A stretch of DNA of 64,000 nt from Evansella tamaricis (lineage in GTDB: Bacteria > Bacillota > Bacilli > Bacillales > Salisediminibacteriaceae): assembly GCF_019042215.1 (NCBI RefSeq), contig NZ_JAHQCS010000035.1, forward strand, positions 1 through 64,000, written 5' to 3'. Under the pieces are notes generated by a model. The model was not told the origin of the DNA. It made no database searches and saw only the letters and a program-made list of their open reading frames with translations. Below, piece by piece: positions 1 through 8,457 of this stretch. Made by a program: the position numbers and the translations under genes. Each line of letters opens with the position of its first letter. Positions within the stretch are counted from its first letter, which is position 1.

Positions 1-20
1 CCTGCTAGCCCAGCCATTTT

Positions 21-95
21 GCGGAAGTAGTTCAGTGGTAGAACACCACCTTGCCAAGGTGGGGGTCGCGGGTTCGAATCCCGTCTTCCGCTCCA
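21..95 (+). tRNA. tRNA-Gly (anticodon GCC)
   Basis: A full cloverleaf can be drawn. The acceptor arm GCGGAAG pairs with CTTCCGC, the T-loop is GGTTCGAATCC, the anticodon loop reads CTTGCCAAG, and CCA is encoded at 93-95. It is the first of four closely packed tRNA genes read as one transcript. Confidence 0.97.
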
Positions 96-100
96 AAAGT

Positions 101-175
101 GGCGGCATAGCCAAGTGGTAAGGCCAAGGTCTGCAAAACCTTTATTCACCGGTTCGAATCCGGTTGCCGCCTCCA
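101..175 (+). tRNA. tRNA-Cys (anticodon GCA)
   Basis: The acceptor arm GGCGGCA pairs with TGCCGCC. The anticodon loop contains CTGCAAA, the T-loop is GGTTCGAATCC, and CCA is encoded at 173-175. It lies 5 bp after tRNA-Gly in the same cluster. Confidence 0.97.
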
Positions 176-211
176 CGAATTAATTGACAAACTAATATCT
201 CTATAAGTCCT

Positions 212-300
212 GCCGGGGTGGTGGAATTGGCAGACACACAGGACTTAAAATCCTGCGGTAGGTGACTACCGTGCCGGTTCAAGTCCGGCCCTCGGCACCA
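212..300 (+). tRNA. tRNA-Leu (anticodon TAA)
   Basis: This is a class II tRNA with a long variable arm, 89 nt including encoded CCA. The acceptor arm GCCGGGG pairs with CCTCGGC with a G-T pair, and the anticodon loop is CTTAAAA. Confidence 0.96.
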
Positions 301-332
301 TTTTTATATAAACTGTCAAATGCAATAATTAA

Positions 333-419
333 GCCGGTGTGGCGGAATTGGCAGACGCGCGGGACTCAAAATCCCGTTCCTTCACGGGAGTGTCGGTTCG
401 ACCCCGACCACCGGTACCA
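333..419 (+). tRNA. tRNA-Leu (anticodon CAA), integration target
   Basis: This is a class II tRNA with acceptor arm GCCGGTG pairing with CACCGGT, anticodon loop CTCAAAA and encoded CCA at 417-419. Its last 22 bases plus 9 bases of 3' flank are repeated with one mismatch at 63620-63650. This marks the gene as the probable attachment site of the island; the left copy keeps the gene intact. Confidence 0.95.
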
Positions 420-428
420 TTACATAAA
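398..428 (+). repeat. Left attachment site (att core, 31 bp)
   Basis: The block starts in the T-loop of tRNA-Leu(CAA), at TCGACCCCG, and runs past CCA into ATTACATAAA. It matches 63620-63650 at 30 of 31 positions; the one difference is G413 against A63635. Use of the 3' end of a tRNA gene with target reconstruction is typical of tyrosine-integrase elements. The two copies sit about 63.2 kb apart in direct orientation. Confidence 0.85.
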
Positions 429-454
429 GTTAGGTTAAGTTTAAAACAGATTAT

Positions 455-502
455 AAACTCAGAAATGTTGATAGATCAACGTTCCTGAGTTTTTTTGTTT
501 TT
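455..502 (+). terminator. Terminator behind the tRNA cluster
   Basis: AACTCAG pairs with CTGAGTT around an inner GTTGATAGATCAAC hairpin, followed by a run of T. A related but better-paired hairpin follows the right att copy at 63667-63708. The terminator region therefore appears to be duplicated along with the att site. Confidence 0.8.
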
Positions 503-540
503 TAGAAAAAAAGAACCGAAAAAGGTAGGATTTGAATTCG

Positions 541-560
541 TTTTACACAAATTTTACACA
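541..560 (+). repeat. Left arm-type repeat TTTTACACA x2
   Basis: The 20-bp sequence TTTTACACAAATTTTACACA contains the 9-mer TTTTACACA twice. The identical 20-mer occurs at 63556-63575, also just inside the island and in the same orientation. Position and symmetry suggest arm-type binding sites of the island integrase. That function is inferred. Confidence 0.6.
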
Positions 561-753
561 GAGAAATAGCGGAAATGATTCTGTGCTTGGGACATTTTAT
601 TTGTTCTTTTCATAGTCAATTTAATTGAAAGTGTTACCAGAATCTCCAGCTCAATATTGCTTAATTAACAATGGTTTGTTTTACAATGTAATCAAGGAAA
701 TAATAATGATACTAGTTTATTTGTAGGAAAATTTTAGGTTTTTATTTTAAAAA

Positions 754-863
754 ATTCGATTGTGATATATAATTGGTTATATCGAATATAACTAAAATGT
801 TTACTTATATGGTATTAACCATATAATTATTCGATTATGATAATAGAAGAGGTGTTATCGAAT
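754..863 (+). promoter_or_regulatory. Paired ATTCGAT boxes upstream of ietA
   Basis: ATTCGAT occurs in direct orientation at 754-760 and 829-835, and as its complement ATCGAAT at 781-787 and 857-863. This makes two inverted pairs separated by 20 and 21 bp, and the last box overlaps the ATG at 862. A palindrome TATATGGT/ACCATATA lies between them at 806-825. The arrangement looks like operators for a dimeric DNA-binding protein. The candidate binder is the HTH at the C-terminus of the downstream ATPase, which is inferred. Confidence 0.55.
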
Positions 864-1977
864 GTCGGAGAAGGTATTGAATGCAATTCCAGGGCTAATT
901 AGAGATTCATTATTAGGTGATAAAAGATCTGTAGAATTAGCAGCTCATATGATTATTAGAAAAATAAAGAAAAATTACCCTAACATTTCTAATGAAATTG
1001 CAGAAATTTTAACTACATACAGTGCGGGTGCTCCTTTAACCAGATCAATGGGAGTAACCCCTCCACCTACAGATAATGAATCATTCTTATCACTGGCTAA
1101 GGTTGAAAAAATAGACAGTTATGATGAGAATTTGATTTTAGATAACGATATATTTGAAGTTATCAGACGATTTACGAGAGAGCGAGAAAATGCAAAAAAA
1201 CTTATATCCATGGGAATTAGTCCACCTAATAGTATTTTACTTTATGGCCCACCAGGAGTAGGAAAGACCATGATAGCTAAATACCTTTCACATGGGTTAG
1301 GAAAGCCACTTATTACGCTCGATTTATCTGCTACTATTTCTAGTTACTTAGGTAAAACAGGTCAAAATTTAAAGAGGGTATTGGATTATGCCAAGTCGTC
1401 TCAATCAATTTTACTATTAGATGAATTTGATGCAGTTGCTAAAAAGAGAGATGATCCTTCTGATTTAGGGGAACTGAAAAGAATTGTAAATGTATTATTA
1501 AAGGAACTCGAGGACTGGCCAGCACAATCAATAATTATCGCAGCAACAAACTTTCCTGATTATCTTGATAAGGCAATTTGGAGGAGATTCGATATTAAAT
1601 TGGAAGTTCCTCTACCAAATAATACTGTAAGACAACAGTTGTGGGATGTGTATTTAAATAAAGAAAGCTTCAGCATTAAAATTGACAACAAAATAATTGA
1701 GTTAATAAACGAGTTTGTTAATGACATTAGTCCTTCTGATATCAAACAAATCTGTGAAAAAATATTAAGGCAAGTGGTAATTGATGAAAGTGACCCAAAT
1801 ATTGTTTTAATTAAAGAGGTAAAAGACAGGTTCCAAGGTAAAAACGGTGAATTTAATAAGTTGTTAGCTAAACAATTAAAGCAAATATATGGGACAAAGA
1901 TAACACAATCAAATATAGCAAGAATTCTAGGTATAAGTACGTCAACTGTAAATCACCATTTGAAAAGCGATAAATAG
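862..1977 (+). CDS. ietA: AAA ATPase of an IetAS-type defence pair, with C-terminal HTH
   Basis: A 371-aa AAA+ ATPase. Walker A GPPGVGKT lies near residue 128 and Walker B LLLDEFDA near 185, followed by AATNFPDYLDKAIWRRFD with sensor and arginine-finger positions. The last 25 residues (TQSNIARILGISTSTVNHH) form a clear helix-turn-helix. The start is ATG 862 behind GAAGAGGTG. Its stop is 17 bp before a subtilisin-like protease gene. AAA ATPase plus subtilase is the IetAS architecture, first described as a plasmid toxin-antitoxin-like pair and later reported as an anti-phage system. I infer that the ATPase controls or feeds the protease and that its HTH may autoregulate through the upstream ATTCGAT boxes. 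Assignment to this family is firm; the HTH tail may be a variation. Confidence 0.75.
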   Translation: MSEKVLNAIPGLIRDSLLGDKRSVELAAHMIIRKIKKNYPNISNEIAEILTTYSAGAPLTRSMGVTPPPTDNESFLSLAKVEKIDSYDENLILDNDIFEVIRRFTRERENAKKLISMGISPPNSILLYGPPGVGKTMIAKYLSHGLGKPLITLDLSATISSYLGKTGQNLKRVLDYAKSSQSILLLDEFDAVAKKRDDPSDLGELKRIVNVLLKELEDWPAQSIIIAATNFPDYLDKAIWRRFDIKLEVPLPNNTVRQQLWDVYLNKESFSIKIDNKIIELINEFVNDISPSDIKQICEKILRQVVIDESDPNIVLIKEVKDRFQGKNGEFNKLLAKQLKQIYGTKITQSNIARILGISTSTVNHHLKSDK

Positions 1978-1994
1978 ATAGGAGTGATACATTA

Positions 1995-4268
1995 ATGGAG
2001 AATAAGAAAAACCCTAAATACTTACCAATTCTTGGTTATGGAGAAAATCTAATTGAACCAGCGCAAAAGAATTTCGGAAATGGTCCGACTGTATTTCCAA
2101 GAACCTACTCCGAAGCAAAAGCTAGAGTGAAAAAAAACATTATAGAACTTAAGCGTGATATTTCACAGATACCACGTGAAAAGAAAATAGATGAAATTAT
2201 TGTCACAGTTCGACTGAATGAGAAGTTTTTAGCAAAGTCATACACTCCCAATTCACTTTTTAGAGAGTCTAAATTTGAAAATGTTGGATCACGTCGATGG
2301 ATAAAACCATTAGAAGAAACAACAGTAATAAGTAAGATGCATTTTGTTAAGGTAAATTCTAGTAGTTTAGATGCACTTGAAGATGCTCTAAGTAAAGAAG
2401 AAGCCATTTTAACCAAAAGTTTTAAAAATGATATAAGGAAACTTGAGAATTTATCGTTATTAAAATCAGATGAGGTTATGCAAGGATTTGAGGATCAATG
2501 GGAAGAAGGAACTGTTGAATTTGTTTTACACCCATTTGGTGAAAAAAGTGATAAAGTTATAGAAAAATTTAAAGCACTTTTAATTGAAAATAATGTTTTA
2601 CCAGAAAAAATAAAGATTAAGGAATATCATGATGGTCCAATTTTTATCAGTGCCTTGGTTAAGAGGCAAGTAATTGATAATATATCGGATTTTAACCCTT
2701 TAAGAACGGTTCATCCTTTAAAAGTGAACTTGTTTCCAGAACTAAGAAGCTTTCAAACTGATGAATTGAGTTTAATACCCCCAAAAGGGGAATACACTTC
2801 TCCGATTAAGGTAGGTGTATTTGATGGAGGGGTTGATGAGTCTAACCCCTATTTATCCAAATATGTTAAAGAGAATGAGTCGGTACCTTCTATACCTCAT
2901 CCTAGTGGAATCCAACATGGCACCCAAGTAGCAGGTGTAGTATTATATGGAGATTTAAATAAATATGAATCATTTTCACAATTAAGTGATCCGGTTGTAG
3001 TTGTAGAAAGTTTTAGAGTTCTGCCGAAAAGTGATCCAAGAGATTTTGATTTATATGAAGCTATTGATCTAATTGAAAAAATTGTACCTGAACGAAATGA
3101 TATCGATGTCTACAACCTGTCATTTGGCCCTATAGGTCCAATAATAGATGATGAGATTAGTAGATTCACATATGCTTTAGATACTTTGGCTTGGAATTAC
3201 AGAAAGTTATTTGTAGTTGCAGTTGGAAATGATGGGCATAAACCTGCTCCATTAAATAGGATACAGGCTCCAGCAGATCTTGTTAATGGATTAGGGGTTG
3301 GTTCTTTTACTTACGATTATAGTAACATGGGTAAAAAAAGAGCATTTTATAGCTGTATCGGTGCTGGAAGAGAAGGGTGTAAAGTAAAACCAGATCTAGT
3401 TGCATTTGGAGGGGATGATAAATTTCCAATTCATTTACTAAGCTTAAATCACAAAGGGAAAGAATTATCAGCGGGGACAAGTTTTTCATCCCCTTATATT
3501 GCTGGGAAAGCAGCAGAGCTCTTAGGAAGGTGTAAACAATTTAATGCATTATCGTCGAGAGCTTTACTAATCCATGCAGCAACTAACCCTAATAACGTTG
3601 ACAATGATCTAGGATATGGTGTTTTGGATCAATCTGTTGATGAAATATTAAATTGCGATGAAAATAAAGTGACAATTGTATATTCGGCATCAATTAATCC
3701 TACTGGAATTGCAAAATTGTCTATTCCTTTGCCACTAAATTCTAAACTTAAAGGCGATATTTACATTTCATGGACAATAGCGACTCTTTCTAAAGCAAAT
3801 ATGTTACATGCTGAAGATTATACCGAATCGGCAATAGAGCATACTTTCTATCCACATCATAAAAAGTATTCTTTAAAAAATGGGAAGAAAACAAAAACTG
3901 TTCATATTGATAATGATTCTGAGCTGATAAATGATTTGATAAAAGAAGGATGGCAATTAAGTGGACAACCCGTCTCGAGTTCTCCTATCAAATATCAGAA
4001 CGAAACGGAAAAAAGAGTTGAATTAAAATGGGACACGGTTGTTAAAAATTGGAAGGTCATGCGCAACACCTCTCTTGAACAGCCATTCCTACTTTTACAT
4101 GGGATGGGGAGAAATGGGAGTAGTTTTGAAAGAATGGATTATTCTGCAGTAGTTACTATCCATGCACCTAAATACCAAGGTAATCTTTACGAAGATATTT
4201 TAAATGAATATAAGGTATTACAACCAATTTCAATAAGGTCTAGGAATGAAGTTTTAATAAGGGTTTAA
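1995..4268 (+). CDS. ietS: Subtilisin-like serine protease of an IetAS-type defence pair
   Basis: A 757-aa S8-family protease with a complete triad: Asp in VFDGGVDES near residue 274, His in HGTQVAGV near 307, and Ser in GTSFSSPYIAGK near 494. The N-terminal roughly 250 residues are charged and not a typical subtilase propeptide. No signal peptide is visible, so it should act in the cytoplasm. About 230 residues follow the protease domain and contain no motif I recognise. The gene starts 17 bp after the AAA ATPase stop, behind GGAGTG, so the two are co-transcribed. In known IetAS pairs the protease is the effector. A pattern near the C-terminus (LLLHGMGRNGSS) resembles nothing certain. Confidence 0.75.
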   Translation: MENKKNPKYLPILGYGENLIEPAQKNFGNGPTVFPRTYSEAKARVKKNIIELKRDISQIPREKKIDEIIVTVRLNEKFLAKSYTPNSLFRESKFENVGSRRWIKPLEETTVISKMHFVKVNSSSLDALEDALSKEEAILTKSFKNDIRKLENLSLLKSDEVMQGFEDQWEEGTVEFVLHPFGEKSDKVIEKFKALLIENNVLPEKIKIKEYHDGPIFISALVKRQVIDNISDFNPLRTVHPLKVNLFPELRSFQTDELSLIPPKGEYTSPIKVGVFDGGVDESNPYLSKYVKENESVPSIPHPSGIQHGTQVAGVVLYGDLNKYESFSQLSDPVVVVESFRVLPKSDPRDFDLYEAIDLIEKIVPERNDIDVYNLSFGPIGPIIDDEISRFTYALDTLAWNYRKLFVVAVGNDGHKPAPLNRIQAPADLVNGLGVGSFTYDYSNMGKKRAFYSCIGAGREGCKVKPDLVAFGGDDKFPIHLLSLNHKGKELSAGTSFSSPYIAGKAAELLGRCKQFNALSSRALLIHAATNPNNVDNDLGYGVLDQSVDEILNCDENKVTIVYSASINPTGIAKLSIPLPLNSKLKGDIYISWTIATLSKANMLHAEDYTESAIEHTFYPHHKKYSLKNGKKTKTVHIDNDSELINDLIKEGWQLSGQPVSSSPIKYQNETEKRVELKWDTVVKNWKVMRNTSLEQPFLLLHGMGRNGSSFERMDYSAVVTIHAPKYQGNLYEDILNEYKVLQPISIRSRNEVLIRV

Positions 4269-4436
4269 TACAATTTGGATTTTAAAGTAGGGGATAGATT
4301 GTAGTTCATTATATCTATACTATATTGCTTTTAGTCGCAGTAAATTTCTCATTTGAAGTTTCTTAATAAATGAAAAGGGCAGTTATCTTAGGATATCACT
4401 GTATTACATTTCTAAAGTGACATATAGGCTCAGAGC

Positions 4437-5364
4437 TTACATATCCTCAAAAATATCAACGGTCTTTTGCTCATCTTCTTCACGTAATTCTTTGACAATG
4501 TGGGCATAGAAATTTATGTGTAGTATCGATATCTTTATGCCTCAGACGTTAACTCACATAATAAATAGATATACCTTTAAACAACATAATACTAGCATGG
4601 GTATGACGCAGCCCATGCATTGTAATTGGCTCAATTCCTAATTCAGTTAATGTTTTTTGTAGTAGCTTATTTGCCCCAGTGTTACTAATAACTTTGTATT
4701 TGGAATCCTCGCTGAAAAAAACTAAATTATATATATTTGGTGGTGAAGTATCAAACAATCTTCTAAAGATAGCCATTGTTTTTTCGCCAATTCTAATTAT
4801 ACGGTTGGTTTTCTCGTTCTTTGTGGGATCAAATCCTTCAGGTGACCGTTTCATGTAACCCCAAGTTTTATCGATCCTTATGGTGCAGTTGTCGAAGTCG
4901 AAGTCCGTTCTTGTCAGTGCGACTAATTCGGAAAAACGAGCCCCAGTGGCCAAAGCTAAATAGATTAAATAGTACCCTAAGCCTTGATCTAATTGCATTT
5001 TAGCTGCTTTTTTTAATTGTCTGGCTTCTAAAAAATCTAAGTGCTTTTCTTCTGCCTTTTTCGCAGGTATTGTCTCTGATAACTTCGCTTTCCTCGTAAA
5101 ATCATGTAGGAGGATTTGTTCCTCTACAGCATCTTGTACCAGTGCACGGATGTGTGTATTCACCTTCTCTACTGTTTCTCGTGATTTATTTGCTCCAAAT
5201 TGATTTAAAAACTGTTGGTAGTCATGTCTCTTAATTCTCTGCGAGGGCTTGTTTCCAAAATGTGCTCGAATTTCTTTCAATGTAATGTCGTAATGAAGCA
5301 ACGTGGTGGTACTTAGGTTTGTTTTGTATAGTTTAAACCAGTTTTCAAAATACTCATCTCGCAC
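4437..5364 (-). pseudogene. Tyrosine integrase of the island, broken
   Basis: The open part (4549-5364, 271 codons) is a phage/ICE-type tyrosine recombinase with the catalytic Arg in TGARFSELVAL and the HGLRHTH motif. The frame ends at IYYVS. In the same frame past the stop one can read RLRHKDIDTTHKF. After a one-base shift it continues with FYAHIVKELREEDEQ to DIFEDM and a stop at 4437. The presumed nucleophilic Tyr, in FYAH, is therefore cut off by both a stop codon and a frameshift. The N-terminal arm-binding domain of about 60 residues is also missing, because the frame opens at a GTG. It lies 4 kb inside the left att site and is the likely former island integrase. Confidence 0.85.
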
Positions 5365-5433
5365 GATAATGCTTGGCTGATAATTATAAAGTTTATTAAA
5401 AGATAAAACGGCTGATTACTTAACACTTGTACG

Positions 5434-5815
5434 TTAAGGAAAAATTCGTTCAAAATTCTCATCCAAAAATTTTGCCATTTTTGCAGCATGAAATGACCAT
5501 GTCTGCCCTTTAGATTTTGGATAGAAAACAAATCCACCATTTTCTGAATCAAGGATTTCCTTAAATATAGTTCGATAGAGGATATTCCCTTTTATCTAAT
5601 CTGATTTTCTATTCACTTTTTTTTCAAGATCTTTCATAGATCAATAGACACAGATAATTTTAATTGTTGAAGTTCTTGTAGCTCTATTTTTTATAAGCAC
5701 AGAATAAGGTGGGAAAGGAATATCTAAATTAACAGATAGTTTTTGCCCTCTTTTAATATCGCATGGATCCACAAAGAAATAATTTTTACTATTTTTTTGT
5801 TGTATAATCTAGCAT
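5434..5815 (-). pseudogene. Decayed small gene upstream of the integrase
   Basis: On the minus strand AAGGAGTG precedes ATG 5815, but the frame stops after eight codons (MLDYTTKK). In a shifted frame one can read YFFVDPCDIKRGQKLSVNLD and then SVLIKNRATRTSTIKIICVY. After further stops it continues as MKDLEKKVNRKSD and finally GGFVFYPKSKGQTWSFHAAK to a stop at 5434. This looks like one gene of about 125 residues broken by a frameshift and two stops. I do not recognise the family. Its position directly before the integrase on the same strand suggests part of the old mobility or regulation module. Confidence 0.5.
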
Positions 5816-6147
5816 TGATGTCACTCCTTCTTAGGTGATAAGTTGTATTTTTAAAGCAAAAAAATGCTTTTGAAAATAGATTTATAACAATCGCCACATG
5901 TGGTTGGTATTTAATTATCAGCGGATACTATGCCTTATCGGCAGGGAGTATGAAATTTCGAAGGTTACAAAAAGTGGTATTTTCAACCAAATTAATTATT
6001 ACAATAGCTTAGTGAAAATACACTTAAAATATCTACTTTAATAGTAATAAATAAAGATTATCTTGGAAAATTAGTGAGGGGGTAGGGGACAAAGTATGTG
6101 TTAAAGAGGTAGAATTAGTGTAAATATGAAAGGATGGGGGACATCAA

Positions 6148-6687
6148 ATGGCACTTCAAGCTGAAACTTTGGTGGAGGAATGGTTTAATCGGAATGGTTA
6201 TTTTACTATAAGAGGAGTTAAAGATAAGATTGATGAGGTTGACATTTTGGCTATAAAAAACCTTGGACAGAGCAATTGGGATTGTGTTCATTGCGAAGTT
6301 CAAGTAGGCATTCGTCCCGTAACCTATATTAGTAGGCTTACAAGTGAATTAGTAACTGAGTTAGGAGTCAAATCAAGTTCTAGTGCAAAATTAAGAACAG
6401 ATGAACAAATCTCAACTTGTGTCAAACAGTGGGTAGAAAATAAGTATACTGCCCAAAAGAAACAGCGTATAAGAGGACAATTTTTTCCAAACAGTACCTG
6501 GCGCTATGTTTTTGTACACGGGAATGTTAAAGATCCAAAAGAACTAGAATATATTCGATTAGAAGGAGTATCGTTGTTACCGTTTAAACAATTATTGAAT
6601 GAACTCTGTACCAAACAGACCCACTTTGATTTCGCTGGTTCATCTGCAGGGGACTTAGTAGAAATAATTAACTTTATAAAAAATTGA
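6148..6687 (+). CDS. Hypothetical protein with PD-(D/E)XK-like core
   Basis: A 179-aa protein starting at ATG 6148 behind GGATGGGGG. Residues 1-60 carry a pattern typical of restriction-endonuclease folds: a helix with ETLVEEWF, then DEVDILAI, then a strand with HCEVQVG. This fits E...D...ExQ active sites, where Q replaces the usual K. The rest is mixed alpha/beta without known motifs. It stands alone, with the decayed integrase module upstream and a long non-coding stretch downstream, so no partner can be named. A DNase role in defence is an inference from the fold pattern and setting. Confidence 0.5.
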   Translation: MALQAETLVEEWFNRNGYFTIRGVKDKIDEVDILAIKNLGQSNWDCVHCEVQVGIRPVTYISRLTSELVTELGVKSSSSAKLRTDEQISTCVKQWVENKYTAQKKQRIRGQFFPNSTWRYVFVHGNVKDPKELEYIRLEGVSLLPFKQLLNELCTKQTHFDFAGSSAGDLVEIINFIKN

Positions 6688-6902
6688 TTACTAGACTAAA
6701 AGCTTTAGCAAAAAAAACAATTAAATTTCCTGATAGGAATTATAAACGGATTAGTATTAGTTGAACAGTAAAAGTTTAATGAATCAAAATATGAAAAATT
6801 TAAATCGTATTTTGGCTATATATTTTAAAATGAGTGAGAAGTAAGATATGAAGTATTCTGGAAATAGGTTAACCATTCCCCTTTAATTCTGCTGATTAAA
6901 GT

Positions 6903-6955
6903 ACCTGCCCCGGGTACAGTAATCTATTACGACACTAGGGGTCAGGCACCTTTTC
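6903..6955 (+). repeat. REP-like repeat, copy 1
   Basis: TACCTGCCCCGGG and GGGGTCAGGCACC form an imperfect inverted repeat. The block GGGGTCAGGCACCTTTTC recurs at 8411-8428. A diverged relative (GGGGAGCAGGTACC) is at 9110-9123. GGTGCCTGACCCC-type repeats are common between genes in Bacillaceae. Confidence 0.6.
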
Positions 6956-7080
6956 TCCTGATAGTGATACTTGCATAATGCGTTATTGAAAACCGACGGA
7001 AGTATTTGCTCTCAAGCTATTACAGAAATTAAAACCCCATATAAAATTAACTAAATCTAAATAAATGATTAAAATGCCCG

Positions 7081-7121
7081 AAAACTACTAATGCACCGTA
7101 GAAACGTGGCATAGTAGTTTT
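7081..7121. terminator. Hairpin, possible bidirectional terminator
   Basis: AAAACTACTAATGC pairs with GCATAGTAGTTTT. It is flanked by A on the left and T on the right, so it could stop transcription in either direction. Confidence 0.5.
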
Positions 7122-7276
7122 AATAATAGATAAACGAAAAAATCCTAGTCGTTTCTAACTATAGTAACGGATATTGTTGGTATTTAGACTAAATTACAAT
7201 AATAGTTATTAAACAGTTTAATGTCGGAGTTTTGTATTGCTTAAAGGTTGTAGTAATTTTATCTACCAGAAAAATG

Positions 7277-7300
7277 ACCGGGCGGTTTGCTCGGTTTTTC
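7277..7300 (+). terminator. Terminator hairpin
   Basis: ACCGGGC pairs with GCTCGGT, with one G-T pair, and is followed by TTTTTC. It separates the upstream stretch from the promoter at 7376. Confidence 0.55.
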
Positions 7301-7375
7301 TATATGTAGCGGGGATATCGGGAGTGGGACACGGTATACCCTTTTAGGTTATATATTTTAATTTTAAGAAAATTG

Positions 7376-7438
7376 TTGACAATACACAATTAACATTGTA
7401 AATTATACATAAGTTATCATAAGTGATTATAAGTGATG
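7376..7438 (+). promoter_or_regulatory. Promoter followed by three tandem 10-bp repeats
   Basis: TTGACA (7376-7381) and TAAATT (7399-7404) are 17 bp apart. Immediately downstream are three consecutive 10-mers of the form ATAAGTKATN at 7409-7418, 7419-7428 and 7429-7438. Spacing of one helical turn puts all copies on one face of the DNA. This is the layout expected for cooperative binding of an excisionase- or MerR-like protein, possibly the product of the next gene. Confidence 0.6.
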
Positions 7439-7467
7439 GTTAATAAAGTTATGAAGGAGTGTTTCAA

Positions 7468-8286
7468 TTGGAAATGACAAAGTCCCAAGAGGAGATTATT
7501 GAAAGGATAGACAGTGAATTTTCTAAGGATTGTAATATTAGTCTTTTAGTACCTAATAAGTTAACCCCTCAAATAGAACTTCAAGACCTTTACACATTGG
7601 ATGAAGTTGCAAAGATACTGGGAAAGTCTCTAGTTACAATTAGACAGTACGTGAGGGAAGGAAAACTGAAAGGAGTAAAGAAATGGCGTAATTGGATGAT
7701 TCCATCAAATGAAATTGCTCGTTTTTTATATGAATCTCAAATCGGCGTCAAGTTGGAAAAAGGGACTCCAATATTAGTTGCTATTGTTTGTATGGATATA
7801 TATGAAAACGATATAAAATTTGATGCCTCGCATTTACTCACCCATCATGATATTTTTAATTTAATTACAACAGAGGAAGATGATATAAGAGAAATCATTA
7901 CGAAAACTTTTTTCCCAAAATTACCCACGCATAGTTTGGATTGGATAGAGCCAGTTTCAAACATCCCTCATTTTTTTAGGAGAGCAGGGTACTTACCTTA
8001 CCAGGATGAAACAAATGAAATAACACCACTCTCCATTGTATTTGATCAAGTTAAATTAGAAAACTTAAAGAATATGCCATTCATTAAAGGTGATATTGAT
8101 AGATATTTAAACCAACCACCTAAAGAAGCTACTGAAAATATTCTTACTTATTTTTCACAAGAAATGGAACAAGAGAAGTTAACCCCAAACATTACATTGA
8201 AACTTTATAAAGCTCTACTTGAACTTGCAAAAGAAAATAAAGAACTGAGTAAAAAAATTAACGAAAGGAAAGATGCCAATGGATAA
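7468..8286 (+). CDS. HTH (excisionase/MerR-like) DNA-binding protein
   Basis: About 272 aa. Residues 40-87 (YTLDEVAKILGKSLVTIRQY, then VREGKLKG, ending in IPSNEIARFL) are a classic HTH_17/excisionase-type winged helix. The remaining 180 residues are acidic and unrecognised, with a charged helical C-terminus. A GTG at 7459 also opens this frame but overlaps the AAGGAGTG ribosome binding site at 7454-7461. TTG 7468 is therefore the better start, with ATG 7474 as an alternative. The gene stands alone. The three 10-bp repeats directly upstream suggest autoregulation. It is too long for a simple excisionase, so the C-terminal part probably has its own job. Confidence 0.65.
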   Translation: MEMTKSQEEIIERIDSEFSKDCNISLLVPNKLTPQIELQDLYTLDEVAKILGKSLVTIRQYVREGKLKGVKKWRNWMIPSNEIARFLYESQIGVKLEKGTPILVAIVCMDIYENDIKFDASHLLTHHDIFNLITTEEDDIREIITKTFFPKLPTHSLDWIEPVSNIPHFFRRAGYLPYQDETNEITPLSIVFDQVKLENLKNMPFIKGDIDRYLNQPPKEATENILTYFSQEMEQEKLTPNITLKLYKALLELAKENKELSKKINERKDANG

Positions 8287-8355
8287 ACAGAATTAACATT
8301 GTTGCTCTCGATTCTAAAGTGTTTTAATTTAATAAATTTTATGAGGAGGAGAATT

Positions 8356-8457
8356 ATGCACATTCTTTCTGAAAAGGAGTTTGAGGATGCTTTAGTAATT
8401 CACCGGACTGGGGGTCAGGCACCTTTTCCTAAAGGTAGTAAAAGTTATCTGAAATAA
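8356..8457 (+). pseudogene. Short ORF truncated by a REP-like repeat
   Basis: ATG 8356 has a good ribosome binding site (GAGGAGGAG) and encodes MHILSEKEFEDALVIH. It then runs straight into the REP-like repeat at 8411 and ends at TAA 8457 after 33 codons. The first 16 codons look like the true start of a gene whose remainder was replaced or lost. Function is unknown. Confidence 0.4.
8411..8428 (+). repeat. REP-like repeat, copy 2
   Basis: GGGGTCAGGCACCTTTTC is identical to the core of the repeat ending at 6955. It interrupts the short frame that begins at 8356. Confidence 0.55.

Larger units (their letters stand above)
6690..7375. other. Non-coding stretch with a REP-like repeat and two hairpins
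   Basis: About 690 bp without a supported gene. It holds the REP-like repeat at 6903-6955 and the hairpins at 7081-7121 and 7277-7300. I saw no start codon with a good ribosome binding site leading to a long frame. Confidence 0.6.

Noticed and set aside
5313-5552. 79-aa minus-strand ORF next to the integrase
   Set aside because: It reads the fossil gene and integrase start in a wrong frame; the peptide stretches that look real are in other frames.
7409-7438. Tandem 10-bp repeats as a CRISPR or minisatellite
   Set aside because: Only three units with no spacers, placed exactly behind a promoter; an operator is the simpler reading. No CRISPR array was seen in the window.
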